Source of the DNA: Acidimicrobiales bacterium | Lineage (GTDB): Bacteria; Actinomycetota; Acidimicrobiia; Acidimicrobiales; RAAP-2 | Length of the DNA: 54,964 nucleotides | NCBI GenBank assembly: GCA_017883065.1 | Contig: JADGOG010000003.1 | Location: forward strand, 1-54,964 | Reading direction: 5' to 3' | Translations under genes and position numbers: made by a program | Shown: piece after piece, positions 29,070-37,399 of the stretch | Layout: each line of letters begins with the position of its first letter | How positions within the stretch are numbered: the first letter of the stretch is position 1 | Notes under the pieces: generated by a model | Seen by the model: only the letters and a program-made list of their open reading frames with translations | Told to the model about the DNA's origin: nothing | Databases searched by the model: none

Positions 29070-29922
29070 GTCTCCCGGATCACCGAGCTTCGGCGACCGG
29101 GTGGCCTCGGCCGTGGCCGGTACGGGCCCACTGTGCGCCGGCATCGACCCGTCCGCCGAACTGCTGGCGGCGTGGAATCTGACCGACGACGCCCGAGGCG
29201 TGCTCGAATTCGGGATGCGGTGCGTGGAGGCGTTCGCCGGCGTGGTGCCAGTGATCAAGCCCCAGGTGGCGTTCTTCGAGCGGCATGGATCAGCCGGACT
29301 GGCCGCACTCGAATCGGTGCTGGCAGAGGCGAGAGATGCGGGGTTGGTGGTCATCGCCGATGCCAAGCGGGGGGACATCGGGAGCACCGTGGCGGCCTAC
29401 GCCTCGGCATGGCTGGGTCCGGACAGCCCGCTGGCCGCCGATGCGGTCACCGCCCTGCCCTACCTGGGCCTGGGGTCGCTCCAGCCGTTGTTCGACCTGG
29501 CCGGCGCCCACGGCCGAGGGGTCGTCGTGGTGGTCCGGAGTTCGAATCCCGAGGGGCGTGCCCTCCAAGAGGCGGTGACCGACCGAGGGAAGGGACCCTC
29601 GGTGGAGGACATGCTCCTCGGACAGATCGCCGCCCTCAACCACGGTGGTGCCGTCCCGCCGGGCACGGTCGGTGTCGTGGTCGGCGCCACCCTCCAACCG
29701 TCGGGCTTCCCGCTCCCCGAGTTGGGAGGAGTGGTGCTCGCACCCGGGGTGGGCGCTCAGGGTGGGGGAGCGGCCGAGGTGGCCGCACTGTTCGCCGGGT
29801 GCCCACCCGGGTCGGTAGTGGCCAGTGCCTCCCGCTCGCTGCTGGCCTCCGGTCCCGACGTCACCGCACTGGCGGCCTCGGCCCGTCAGATGCGCGACGA
29901 GATGGGTGATGCCCTCCGCTGA
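29062..29922 (+). CDS. pyrF: orotidine 5'-phosphate decarboxylase PyrF (type 2)
   Basis: Final UMP-forming step. From ATG 29062 the protein is 286 aa, the longer type 2 form. The catalytic Lys/Asp array is in VIADAKRGDIGSTVAAYA, preceded by CAGIDPSAELL and IKPQVAFFERHG. The C-terminal phosphate-binding region is LAPGVGAQGG. It overlaps pyrD by 8 nt and ends the operon. orotate phosphoribosyltransferase (pyrE) is not present in the window. Confidence 0.95.
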   Translation: MPESPGSPSFGDRVASAVAGTGPLCAGIDPSAELLAAWNLTDDARGVLEFGMRCVEAFAGVVPVIKPQVAFFERHGSAGLAALESVLAEARDAGLVVIADAKRGDIGSTVAAYASAWLGPDSPLAADAVTALPYLGLGSLQPLFDLAGAHGRGVVVVVRSSNPEGRALQEAVTDRGKGPSVEDMLLGQIAALNHGGAVPPGTVGVVVGATLQPSGFPLPELGGVVLAPGVGAQGGGAAEVAALFAGCPPGSVVASASRSLLASGPDVTALAASARQMRDEMGDALR

Positions 29923-29956
29923 GCAGCCGGTCGGAGGATCGAAGGGTCGGACCCGG

Positions 29957-30565
29957 TCAGCGGTCGGCGGTGGGCAGGTCCGTGGCGAACTCGATGAACG
30001 GCGACGGGGGAAGGTACTCCGCCGGGATCTCGCCGCCGTGCCGGTAGGAGTCGACGTCGAAGATATTGGACACTCCGGGTTGGTCGACCGTGCCGCTGAG
30101 ACCCGCCTCATGGGCGTCGAGGAACGCCTGCCTTCCGTCGATGGCGCCGGACAGGAGCGAGTCGAAGGTGGAGTGGGCCACCCGGGCGACGAGCGAGTAG
30201 ACGCAACCGTCGTCGGTGGCGCCGACACGCCGTCCGATCATGCAGTGGAGGGAGCCGTCGTCGATGACGTAGACCGCGGCATCGCCCTCTCCCACACAGG
30301 CCCGGATCCGCCCGGGGTGACCGACGTGGAACCACTGTTCGTGACGTCGTTCCTTCATCGCCCAGAGTGGGCTCGGTGGAATGACGCCCTCGGGCTCGTC
30401 CTCGCTGAGCGGAGTGGCGTTCTCGGGGGCGGTGACCGGAAAGACGCTGGCCGCCGTGTCCGGGGTGAAGTGGAGTTGGCCGTCGGCACGCGACTGAAAC
30501 AGCTCGTCGCCCCCGGCGGCTCCGCTCTCTCGTCCGTCCTCGCCGGTTGGCTCTTCGATGCCCAC
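29957..30565 (-). CDS. hypothetical protein, unknown function
   Basis: A 202-aa soluble protein that I do not recognise. The GTG at 30565 has GGAG with 5-nt spacing. The central part is compact and likely folded (EQWFHVGHPGRIRACVGEG, VYVIDDGSLHCMIGRRVGA, STFDSLLSGAIDGRQAF). The N-terminus is Gly/Glu-rich. No signal peptide or membrane helix is seen. It is convergent with pyrF and lies downstream of the 5-oxoprolinase genes on the same strand with a 135-bp gap, so it may share or have its own promoter. Confidence 0.7.
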   Translation of the reverse strand: MGIEEPTGEDGRESGAAGGDELFQSRADGQLHFTPDTAASVFPVTAPENATPLSEDEPEGVIPPSPLWAMKERRHEQWFHVGHPGRIRACVGEGDAAVYVIDDGSLHCMIGRRVGATDDGCVYSLVARVAHSTFDSLLSGAIDGRQAFLDAHEAGLSGTVDQPGVSNIFDVDSYRHGGEIPAEYLPPSPFIEFATDLPTADR

Positions 30566-30700
30566 TGGGGCTCCTCTCGTCGCAGGATCACCTCGTCGGC
30601 GGCGTTCCTGCCGGCCCGTGCCGGCATGCCACTCTCCCAGATCTGACCGGTTGGGGTGGACCGGTCGGGGTGGACCCGTAGTGGCACGTGCCGGCCGCGG

Positions 30701-32440
30701 TCACGTGCCGGCCGCGGTGGGGAACCATCCACGGACCCGGCCGTTCAACAGGCGCACCCGCTCCTGCCAGGCCCGCTGCGCAGCAGCCAGGTCGACTTCT
30801 ATGAAGGTGAGCTGGTCACCGGGTGCGAGCTGCCCGACCGCGGCCAGGTCGGCGGCGATGACGCAGCCGATGACCGGGTAGCCGCCGACCGTGGCGTGAT
30901 CGGGCAGCAGGATGATCGGCCGCCCGTCGGGAGGGAGCTGGATGGCGCCGGTGATCATCCCGGTCGATGCGAATCCGGTCGGTGCCGTGACCGGCAGGTC
31001 CGAGACGGTGGCCTCGTCGTGCAGAGGCCCGCCGGGCCCGACCAGACGGACCCCGATGCGATTGGAGGCATCGTCGACCGTCCACCGATCCTCCAGGAGT
31101 TGCCGCCAGGTCCGGTCGTCAGCGTGGTGGGGTCCGGCCAGCACGCACACCTCCCGAGGTGAGCCGGGCGATGCACCCCGCCCGACGTCGATCAGTGACC
31201 CGTGGGGTCGGACCGGAGCACCCAGTCCGAGCTGGTCGCCCACCATGAGCGGTCCGGGTCCCAATCCGCTCAGGAGGTCCGAGGACCGGGAGCCCATTAC
31301 CGGCGGTGTCTCGAACCCGCCCGCCACGGCCAGACAGGCCCGCAGCCCGGCGCGGATCCGACCGATGGCCAGCACCTGGCCGGGCGCCACCGGCACCACC
31401 GTCGAGTCCGGGCAGGGCCGGCCGTCGAGCTCGACGTCCACGGCGCCGCCGGTGGATCCCACCACCGCCACATGGGCATCGGAGGCGAATCGGAGTGTGG
31501 GACCTACGGCGGTGAGCTCGATGACGGCGGCGCCGTCCGGGTTGCCGACCAGGCGGTTGGCCAGGAGCAGGGCGTCGGGATCGGCGGCGCCCGCCCCCGG
31601 CACACCCACCCCGGCCACACCACGGCGACCCTCGTCCTGCACCAGGCTCAGCAGTCCCGGATCGACCACCTCCACCCACCGCCCGCCACGGGCCTGGAGC
31701 GGCGGTCGACTGCCGACCTCGCTGCCCACGCCCTCCGATGCAGGCAGTGGTCCCGCCTCCGTCGGGGTCCGGAGGTGACGGAACCGCACCTTGTCGCCGG
31801 CACGGACCAGGGCGTACGGGGGGCGGCCCGGGTCGAACAGCGGGACCGTGGTAGTGCCGACCACCATCCAGCCGCCCGGCGTGGCCCGGGGGTAGACCGA
31901 AGCGAATCCTCCGGCGACAGCCACCGATCCGGCCCGCACCGACGGACGTGGCGTGTCCCGGCGACGGATGGCGGCCAACTCGGGCGGGAGGCCGGTGAGG
32001 TAGGGGAAGCCCGGGGCGAAGCCGAGGAAGGCAACCTCGAGCTCGACCCCGGTCAGGAGCTCCACGACCCCGGACTCGCCGGTCCCGATGGCCGCCGCCA
32101 CCTCATGGAGGTCGGGTCCGTCGAAGACCACAGGGATCTCCACCACCCGGGGACCGCGCTTCCCGATCCGCTCCGCCCCGGCGGCAGTGACCGTTGGGCC
32201 GTCCCGAAGGCGGAGGACCACCTGCTCCACCCATGTGGTGAGCGACCCGCCCGGTCCTTCCGGCTGGTCGAGCAGGACCACGACGTTTCCGAATCCCACC
32301 ACGACCCCGGTGATCTCCCGGGCCAGACCGTCGGCGGTGATGGCCGACTCGACGGCTGAAGCCATCCGATGGGCCGAGTCGACCGAGCCCAGGTCGACCA
32401 GCAGCGCCCGGTCGCCGTAGCGACGGACGACCGGGCGCAT
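30701..32440 (-). CDS. 5-oxoprolinase subunits B and C, natural fusion (PxpB-PxpC)
   Basis: ATP-dependent 5-oxoprolinase recycles 5-oxoproline (pyroglutamate) to glutamate. The 579-aa protein joins two usually separate subunits. Residues about 1-230 are the PxpB/KipI half (RRYGDRALLVDLG, FLGFAPGFPYLTGLP, RPSVRAGSVAVAGGFASVYP). Residues about 255-579 are the PxpC/KipA half (VVDPGLLSLVQDEGRRGVAGVGVPGAG, LAVAGGF, IILLPDHATVGGYPVIG). The start ATG at 32440 overlaps the pxpA stop (TGATG); a GTG at 32443 is also possible. Both halves keep their motifs, so the fusion looks functional. The ORF-track start adds out-of-frame pxpA sequence. Confidence 0.9.
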   Translation of the reverse strand: MRPVVRRYGDRALLVDLGSVDSAHRMASAVESAITADGLAREITGVVVGFGNVVVLLDQPEGPGGSLTTWVEQVVLRLRDGPTVTAAGAERIGKRGPRVVEIPVVFDGPDLHEVAAAIGTGESGVVELLTGVELEVAFLGFAPGFPYLTGLPPELAAIRRRDTPRPSVRAGSVAVAGGFASVYPRATPGGWMVVGTTTVPLFDPGRPPYALVRAGDKVRFRHLRTPTEAGPLPASEGVGSEVGSRPPLQARGGRWVEVVDPGLLSLVQDEGRRGVAGVGVPGAGAADPDALLLANRLVGNPDGAAVIELTAVGPTLRFASDAHVAVVGSTGGAVDVELDGRPCPDSTVVPVAPGQVLAIGRIRAGLRACLAVAGGFETPPVMGSRSSDLLSGLGPGPLMVGDQLGLGAPVRPHGSLIDVGRGASPGSPREVCVLAGPHHADDRTWRQLLEDRWTVDDASNRIGVRLVGPGGPLHDEATVSDLPVTAPTGFASTGMITGAIQLPPDGRPIILLPDHATVGGYPVIGCVIAADLAAVGQLAPGDQLTFIEVDLAAAQRAWQERVRLLNGRVRGWFPTAAGT

Positions 32441-33246
32441 CACGGGTCGCCGGTGGGTGCGCGTCGACCGTGGCCCGACCGGTCGGAGGCGTCCGATGCG
32501 AGGAAGGGACCCACGGTGATCCCGTCGGCTTCGAGGGACGCGCGCACCGAGCGAGCCGTCACCTCGGCGTCGGGGGCGTCGCCGTGGATGCACAAGGTGG
32601 CCACCTCGATCGGCACCCAGGCCCCGTCCACCGCGTCGACGCCGCCGCGGCGCACCATCGAAATCGCCCGCCGACCGGCGACGTCCGGATCGTCGACCAT
32701 GCCGCCGGGGAGATGACGGGGGGCCAGGCGGCCGTCACCGAGGTAGCCGCGGTCGGGGAAGCCCTCAGCCACCACCTCCAGGCCGGCGGCCCGGGCCTGA
32801 TGGAAGACGACCGTGTCCGGCTGGGCCACGAGCACGCCGAGGTCGAGCCGGACCAACGACTCGACCACCGCGTTCGCGATGGCAGGATCGACTCCCATCT
32901 GGTGGTACAGCGCGCCGTGCGGCTTGACGAAGGTGACCGCACCTCCGACGGCGGTGGCCTCGACGGCGAGTGCTCGGCACTGCTCCACAAGGTCGTCGAT
33001 CAACTGCGGAACCTCGACCGACACCACCCGTCGGCCGAAGCCCTGCCGGTCACGGAACGAGACATGGGCACCGATGACCACACCGCGCTCCACACATGCC
33101 GCCGCCGCACCCCGCATCACCGCCGGTCCGCCGGCGTGGAATCCGCACGCCAGGCTGGCACTGGTCACCGCGTCGAGTACCGCCAGGTCCCGTTGTGTGA
33201 GCGTGTCTCCCTCGGCCAGATCAGCGTTGAGGTCGACCGACGTCAT
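32440..33246 (-). CDS. pxpA: 5-oxoprolinase subunit A PxpA (LamB/YcsF)
   Basis: Subunit of ATP-dependent 5-oxoprolinase. The 268-aa sequence starts at the ATG at 33246, six residues after the ORF-track start, because the family's DLNADLAEGD begins right there. SLACGFHAGGPAVM, GAHVSFRDRQGFGRR, VKPHGALYHQM and CIHGDAP are further LamB/YcsF hallmarks. It is first in a two-gene operon with the fused pxpBC. It is divergent from mihF with 146 bp between starts. Confidence 0.95.
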   Translation of the reverse strand: MTSVDLNADLAEGDTLTQRDLAVLDAVTSASLACGFHAGGPAVMRGAAAACVERGVVIGAHVSFRDRQGFGRRVVSVEVPQLIDDLVEQCRALAVEATAVGGAVTFVKPHGALYHQMGVDPAIANAVVESLVRLDLGVLVAQPDTVVFHQARAAGLEVVAEGFPDRGYLGDGRLAPRHLPGGMVDDPDVAGRRAISMVRRGGVDAVDGAWVPIEVATLCIHGDAPDAEVTARSVRASLEADGITVGPFLASDASDRSGHGRRAPTGDP

Positions 33247-33379
33247 GTCCCCAGTATTGAACATCGTGGCTGTTGCGGCCGGGCCCCGGGGGCCGGGACC
33301 CGACGGTTGGATGGCTGCTCGCCGGTGCGCCGCTCCGGTGCCCAGGTGCGATTCGCATGACCGACGTGCCCGGAGGCGC

Positions 33380-33385
33380 TATCGT
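33380..33385 (+). promoter_or_regulatory. -10 TATCGT of leaderless mihF
   Basis: TATCGT is followed by 7 nt and the ATG at 33393. Confidence 0.55.
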
Positions 33386-33392
33386 CTCGACC

Positions 33393-33710
33393 ATGCCGCA
33401 ACCGCCCGCACTCACGCCCGAACAGCGCCAGGCTGCCCTGGCCAAGGCAGCGAAGGTCCGCCGTGAGCGGGCCGAAGTGAAGGAGAAGCTCAAACTCGGC
33501 TCGATCACGCTGTCCGAGCTCCTCACCACTGCCGACACCAACGAGACCGTTGGCAAGATGAAGGTGCTCTCCGTGCTGGAGTCACTTCCCGGTCTGGGCA
33601 AGGTGAAGGCTCGACGCCTGATGGACACGGTGGGGATCAGCGAGAGCCGTCGCCTGCAGGGTCTGGGGAGCAACCAGCGCGAGTCGCTCCTGCGCGAGAC
33701 CGCTCGCTGA
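33393..33710 (+). CDS. mihF: actinobacterial integration host factor (mIHF)
   Basis: Nucleoid-associated DNA-binding protein found only in Actinobacteria. From ATG 33393 the protein is 105 aa. The hallmark sequences are PPALTPEQRQAALAKAAKVRRERAEVKEKLK and the helix-two-turn-helix-like SLPGLGKVKARRLMDTVGI. The longer ORF-track start has no support. TATCGT lies 7 nt upstream, so the transcript is likely leaderless. Position before gmk is conserved in Actinobacteria and is strong taxonomic evidence. Confidence 0.95.
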   Translation: MPQPPALTPEQRQAALAKAAKVRRERAEVKEKLKLGSITLSELLTTADTNETVGKMKVLSVLESLPGLGKVKARRLMDTVGISESRRLQGLGSNQRESLLRETAR

Positions 33711-33751
33711 ACCTCGCGGACGGGGGGGCGTCCGAGGCCGGTCCCGCACCG

Positions 33752-34378
33752 TTGATCTTCGTGCTGTTCGGCCCGGGCGGCGCCGGCAAGGGCACGATCG
33801 CCAAGCAGCTGGTCGCGAGGGATCCCTGGCTCTGGCTCAGCCGGTCGTGGACCACCCGGCCGCGTCGCCAAGGTGAATCCGAGGACGCCTATGTCTTCGT
33901 GGACCGGGCGACCTTCGAATCACGTGCCCGTGGCGGTGGGTTCTTCGAGTGGGCGGAGTTCCTGGGGAACTACTACGGGACCCCGCTGCCGACGCCGCCG
34001 CCGGGTCGCGACGTCCTTCTCGAGATCGATCTCCAGGGAGCCAGGCGGGTCAAGGAGTTGGAGCCCGACGCGACGTTGATCCTGCTCAGACCCCCTTCCG
34101 TCGAGGTGCAAGCGGCGCGCATGCGGGCCCGGGGCGACGACCCGCAGCACATCGCCAAACGCCTGGCGGCCGGAGCTGCCGAAACGGAAGAGGGCATGGC
34201 CATCGCCGATGAGGTGGTGGTCAATCACGAGATTGGGCAGGCCACTGCCGAAACGGCCGGTATAGTGGACCGTTACCGTTCTGCCGCCCGCGAGGGTGGC
34301 GGGAGTTGCGGAGGCACCACGGGCACCGTCGGCCCACCCTCCGATCCCACACCCGACAACCCAACCGAAGGATCGTGA
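33752..34378 (+). CDS. gmk: guanylate kinase Gmk
   Basis: Phosphorylates GMP to GDP. P-loop GPGGAGKGTIAKQL is at residues 7-20; the usual Ser of the GPSGxGK motif is Gly. SRSWTTRPRRQGESEDAYVFV and EWAEFLGNYYGTP are the GMP-binding parts, and DVLLEIDLQGARRVKE is diagnostic. The lid between GTP and GRDV is short. TTG 33752 is the start used, without a good ribosome-binding site; an in-frame CTG at 33707 overlaps the mihF stop as CTGA and would add 15 residues. The last ~37 residues are Gly/Thr/Pro-rich and lie over the rpoZ promoter. The stop overlaps the rpoZ ATG. Confidence 0.9.
   Translation: MIFVLFGPGGAGKGTIAKQLVARDPWLWLSRSWTTRPRRQGESEDAYVFVDRATFESRARGGGFFEWAEFLGNYYGTPLPTPPPGRDVLLEIDLQGARRVKELEPDATLILLRPPSVEVQAARMRARGDDPQHIAKRLAAGAAETEEGMAIADEVVVNHEIGQATAETAGIVDRYRSAAREGGGSCGGTTGTVGPPSDPTPDNPTEGS
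34261..34266 (+). promoter_or_regulatory. internal -10 TATAGT for rpoZ
   Basis: TATAGT sits inside the 3' end of gmk, about 110 nt before the rpoZ ATG. No clear -35 is present. The resulting leader has a small hairpin (CCGCC/GGCGG). Confidence 0.35.
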
Positions 34379-34740
34379 TGGCTCAGAATCCGACCACGCT
34401 GATGGACCCGCCGATCGAGGACCTCCTCGACAAGGTCGACTCGAAGTTCACGCTGGTCGCGTTGGCCTCCCGCCGGGCACGCCAGGTGAACAGCTACTAC
34501 AACTCGCTGGGTGAGGGTCTCGGCGTGGTGGTGCCGCCCCAGGTGGCCTCGGCGTCGGGCAAGCCGCTGTCGATCGCCTTCGAAGAGGTCGCCGCCGGCA
34601 AGGCCACGTACACCCGTCCGGACCCCGAGGAGATCGCCCTGGCCGAAGCGGCCGCGCTGGCGCTGCTCGAGGGTGAGGGTGAGGGCGATGGTGAGGGCGA
34701 GGTCGCCGAGGCGGTCGTACCCGACGAGACCGCCGAGTAG
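34378..34740 (+). CDS. rpoZ: RNA polymerase omega subunit RpoZ
   Basis: Small core RNA polymerase subunit that chaperones beta'. The 120-aa protein carries MDPPIEDLLDKVDSKFTLVALASRRARQVN, the omega signature, followed by an ELTTEEIALAE-type helix here as DPEEIALAEAAALALLEG. The C-terminal tail is a Gly-Glu repeat (GEGEGDGEGE) and acidic. The ATG at 34378 shares its A with the gmk stop. It is followed by coaBC after 64 bp with its own ribosome-binding site. Confidence 0.94.
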   Translation: MAQNPTTLMDPPIEDLLDKVDSKFTLVALASRRARQVNSYYNSLGEGLGVVVPPQVASASGKPLSIAFEEVAAGKATYTRPDPEEIALAEAAALALLEGEGEGDGEGEVAEAVVPDETAE

Positions 34741-34804
34741 CTGACCGGATCCGATCGGCCCTGGGGGGCGGGATGAAGGTGGCCGAACAGAAGGACGGAG
34801 GAAC

Positions 34805-36028
34805 ATGACCTCCGAAGGTGGAAGCGGGAAGCCGTTCGTGGTCCTGGGCGTGTCCGCCGGGATCGCCGCATACAAGGCGATCGAGGTCTGTCGGAGGCTG
34901 GTCGACGCCGGGGTGCACGTCGCCCCGGTCCTCACCGAACGGGCCACCCGGTTCGTCGGCAGGGCCACGTTCGATGCGCTGGCGTCCGAACGGGTCCAGA
35001 TCGGCCTGTGGGACGAGGCGTCGCCGATTCCCCACACCCGCCTCGGCCAGTCGGCCGATCTCGTGGTCGTGGCCCCGGCCACCGTCGACCTGCTTGCCCG
35101 GTACGCCGGCGGCTTCGCCGACGACCTGCTGACCACGACCCTGGTGGCCACGGCGGCGCCGGTCCTGGTGTGCCCGGCCATGCACACCGAGATGTGGGAA
35201 CACCCGGCCGTCCAGGAGAACCTGGACACCCTCCGCCGCCGAGGGGTCACGGTGATCCCGCCCGGGGACGGACGCCTGGCGGGCGGGGACGTGGGCACCG
35301 GCCGGCTGGCCGACCCTTCGTTGATCGTGGCCACGGTCCTCGAGATGCTCGGTCGTGGCGAGGCCGTCGGCGCCGGGGATCTCGACGGGGTGCGGATGGT
35401 GGTGTCGGCCGGAGGGACTCGCGAGCCGATCGACCCGGTCCGGTTCATCACCAATCGATCGTCGGGAAAGCAGGGGCACGCGCTGGCTGCCGCCGCTCGT
35501 CGTCGTGGGGCCGAGGTGGTGCTGGTCACATCCAGCGCACTGCCGGCCGCCCAGGGGGTCGAGGTGGACCGGGTGGAGACCGCGGCCGACATGGAGGCGG
35601 CGATGCTGCACCGTGCGGAGGCGGCCGATGTGGTGGTGATGGCCGCCGCCGTGGCCGACTTCCGGCCCAAGGAGGCCGGGACGTCCAAGATGCACAAGTC
35701 CGACGGCGTGCCCGACCTCGTACTGGAGGCGACGCCGGACATCCTGGCCGAGCTGGGCCGTCGGAGGCGGCCCGGCCAGGTGCTGGTGGGCTTCGCCGCC
35801 GAGACGGAGCAGCTCTCCGACCGGGCCAGGGCCAAACTAGCCTCCAAGGGTGTGGATCTGATGGTGGCCAACGACGTGTCGGCCCCCGCCGTGGGATTCG
35901 ACCACGACACCAACGAGGTGACCATCTTCGGGGCGGACGGGTCCATGTTCCCGGTGGCCCTGCGCACCAAGGACGCGGTGGCGGACGCCATTTTGGATAG
36001 GGTGAGCGCGCTGTTGTCGCCATCATGA
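34805..36028 (+). CDS. coaBC: bifunctional phosphopantothenoylcysteine decarboxylase/synthetase CoaBC
   Basis: Two sequential steps of coenzyme A synthesis. The 407-aa protein has the FMN-binding decarboxylase half (CoaC) with [12 protein letters not shown], the [14 protein letters not shown] block and the catalytic-lid [12 protein letters not shown]. The synthetase half (CoaB) starts near residue 195 with [24 protein letters not shown] and has [15 protein letters not shown] lies 4 nt before the ATG at 34805. Confidence 0.96.
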   Translation: MTSEGGSGKPFVVLGVSAGIAAYKAIEVCRRLVDAGVHVAPVLTERATRFVGRATFDALASERVQIGLWDEASPIPHTRLGQSADLVVVAPATVDLLARYAGGFADDLLTTTLVATAAPVLVCPAMHTEMWEHPAVQENLDTLRRRGVTVIPPGDGRLAGGDVGTGRLADPSLIVATVLEMLGRGEAVGAGDLDGVRMVVSAGGTREPIDPVRFITNRSSGKQGHALAAAARRRGAEVVLVTSSALPAAQGVEVDRVETAADMEAAMLHRAEAADVVVMAAAVADFRPKEAGTSKMHKSDGVPDLVLEATPDILAELGRRRRPGQVLVGFAAETEQLSDRARAKLASKGVDLMVANDVSAPAVGFDHDTNEVTIFGADGSMFPVALRTKDAVADAILDRVSALLSPS

Positions 36029-36051
36029 CCTGTCGGCCCACTCCACTGTCG

Positions 36052-36080
36052 TGGACAAGCGCCGGCCGGCACCCTACGGT
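36052..36080 (+). promoter_or_regulatory. promoter of metK
   Basis: TGGACA (36052-36057), 17 nt, TACGGT (36075-36080): a standard sigma-70-like promoter with a leader of about 57 nt. The leader is too short for the known SAM-I or SAM-IV riboswitches and I see no SAM-II core. Confidence 0.55.
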
Positions 36081-36143
36081 GCGCCTGCCCCGACGCCCGG
36101 AACAGAGAGTTCGACCAGACCGCCGATCAGATTGGATCATCCT

Positions 36144-37340
36144 GTGAGTACCCGATACACCTTCACCTCCGAGTCGGTCACCGAGGGCCATCCCGACAAG
36201 ATGGCGGACCAGATCTCCGACTCGGTTCTCGATGCCCTGCTCACCGACGACCCGGACAGCCGGGTGGCCTGCGAGACCCTGCTGACCACCGGCCTGGTGC
36301 TGGTGGCCGGGGAGATCACCACCTCGACGTACGTGGACATCCCCAAGCTGGTTCGCAAGACGGTGCTGGACATCGGGTACGACGACGATGCCTATGGGAT
36401 CGACGGCAACACCTGCGGCGTGATCGTGTCGATCGACGAACAGTCTCCCAACATCGGCCAGGGTGTCGACAACGCCTTCGAGGTGCGGGCCGGCACCGGG
36501 GGCGAGGACCTGCTGAACGCTCAGGGCGCCGGTGACCAGGGGATGATGTTCGGCTACGCCTGCGACGAGACCCCGGACCTGATGCCCCTGCCGATCTGGT
36601 TGGCCCACCGGCTGGCCCAGCGCCTGTCCCAGGTCCGCCGGGTGGGTGTGCTCCCGTACCTGAGGCCGGACGGGAAGACCCAGGTCAGCGTCACCTACGA
36701 GGACGGACGTCCGGTGGCCCTGGAGACCGTGCTCATCTCCACGCAGCACGACCCGGGCGTGGATCTCGAGACCCTGCTCCTCCCCGATCTGCGCGACAAC
36801 GTGATCACGCCGCTGCTGCCGCCCGAGCTGGACACCGATGGCCTGCGCATCCTGGCCAACCCGACCGGGGTCTTCGAGCTGGGGGGGCCTCACGCCGACA
36901 CCGGTCTGACCGGCCGCAAGATCATCGTGGACACCTACGGCGGGATGGCCCGGCACGGCGGCGGGGCCTTCTCGGGGAAGGACCCCTCCAAGGTCGACCG
37001 ATCGGCGGCCTACGCAGCCCGGTGGGTGGCCAAGAACCTGGTCGCCGCCGGTGCAGCCACCCGCTGCGAGGTACAGGTGGCCTACGCCATCGGCGTGGCC
37101 AGGCCGGTCTCGGTGCTGGTGGAGACCTTCGGCACCGAGCGGGCGGACCCCGTGCGCATCGCCGAAGTGGTCGACGAGGTGTTCGACCTCCGACCGGCAG
37201 CCATCGTCCGCGATCTCGATCTGAAGCGGCCCATCTACCGGAAGACCGCCGCCTACGGGCACTTCGGTCGGTCGGAGAAGGAGTTCACCTGGGAGGACAC
37301 CTCCCGGGCCGACGACCTGAAGCAGGCCCTCGGACTCTGA
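36144..37340 (+). CDS. metK: S-adenosylmethionine synthetase MetK
   Basis: Makes SAM from methionine and ATP. I start at GTG 36144 (398 aa), where the conserved [19 protein letters not shown] begins; the ORF-track start adds 31 non-conserved residues covering the promoter. [12 protein letters not shown], the P-loop-like [21 protein letters not shown] and the C-terminal [10 protein letters not shown] are present. It lies between coaBC and priA as in other Actinobacteria. Confidence 0.97.
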   Translation: MSTRYTFTSESVTEGHPDKMADQISDSVLDALLTDDPDSRVACETLLTTGLVLVAGEITTSTYVDIPKLVRKTVLDIGYDDDAYGIDGNTCGVIVSIDEQSPNIGQGVDNAFEVRAGTGGEDLLNAQGAGDQGMMFGYACDETPDLMPLPIWLAHRLAQRLSQVRRVGVLPYLRPDGKTQVSVTYEDGRPVALETVLISTQHDPGVDLETLLLPDLRDNVITPLLPPELDTDGLRILANPTGVFELGGPHADTGLTGRKIIVDTYGGMARHGGGAFSGKDPSKVDRSAAYAARWVAKNLVAAGAATRCEVQVAYAIGVARPVSVLVETFGTERADPVRIAEVVDEVFDLRPAAIVRDLDLKRPIYRKTAAYGHFGRSEKEFTWEDTSRADDLKQALGL

Positions 37341-37399
37341 TCCGGCCGAACCCGACCGCCGGACCGATCGGGGACGATCCCGCAACGCCGCACCGGATC

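Noticed and set aside
29537-29553. tRNA T-loop-like gttcgaatccc
   Set aside because: It lies within conserved pyrF codons and no acceptor, D or anticodon arms surround it.
36081-36143. SAM riboswitch ahead of metK
   Set aside because: The predicted leader of about 57 nt is too short for SAM-I/IV and no SAM-II pattern is visible.
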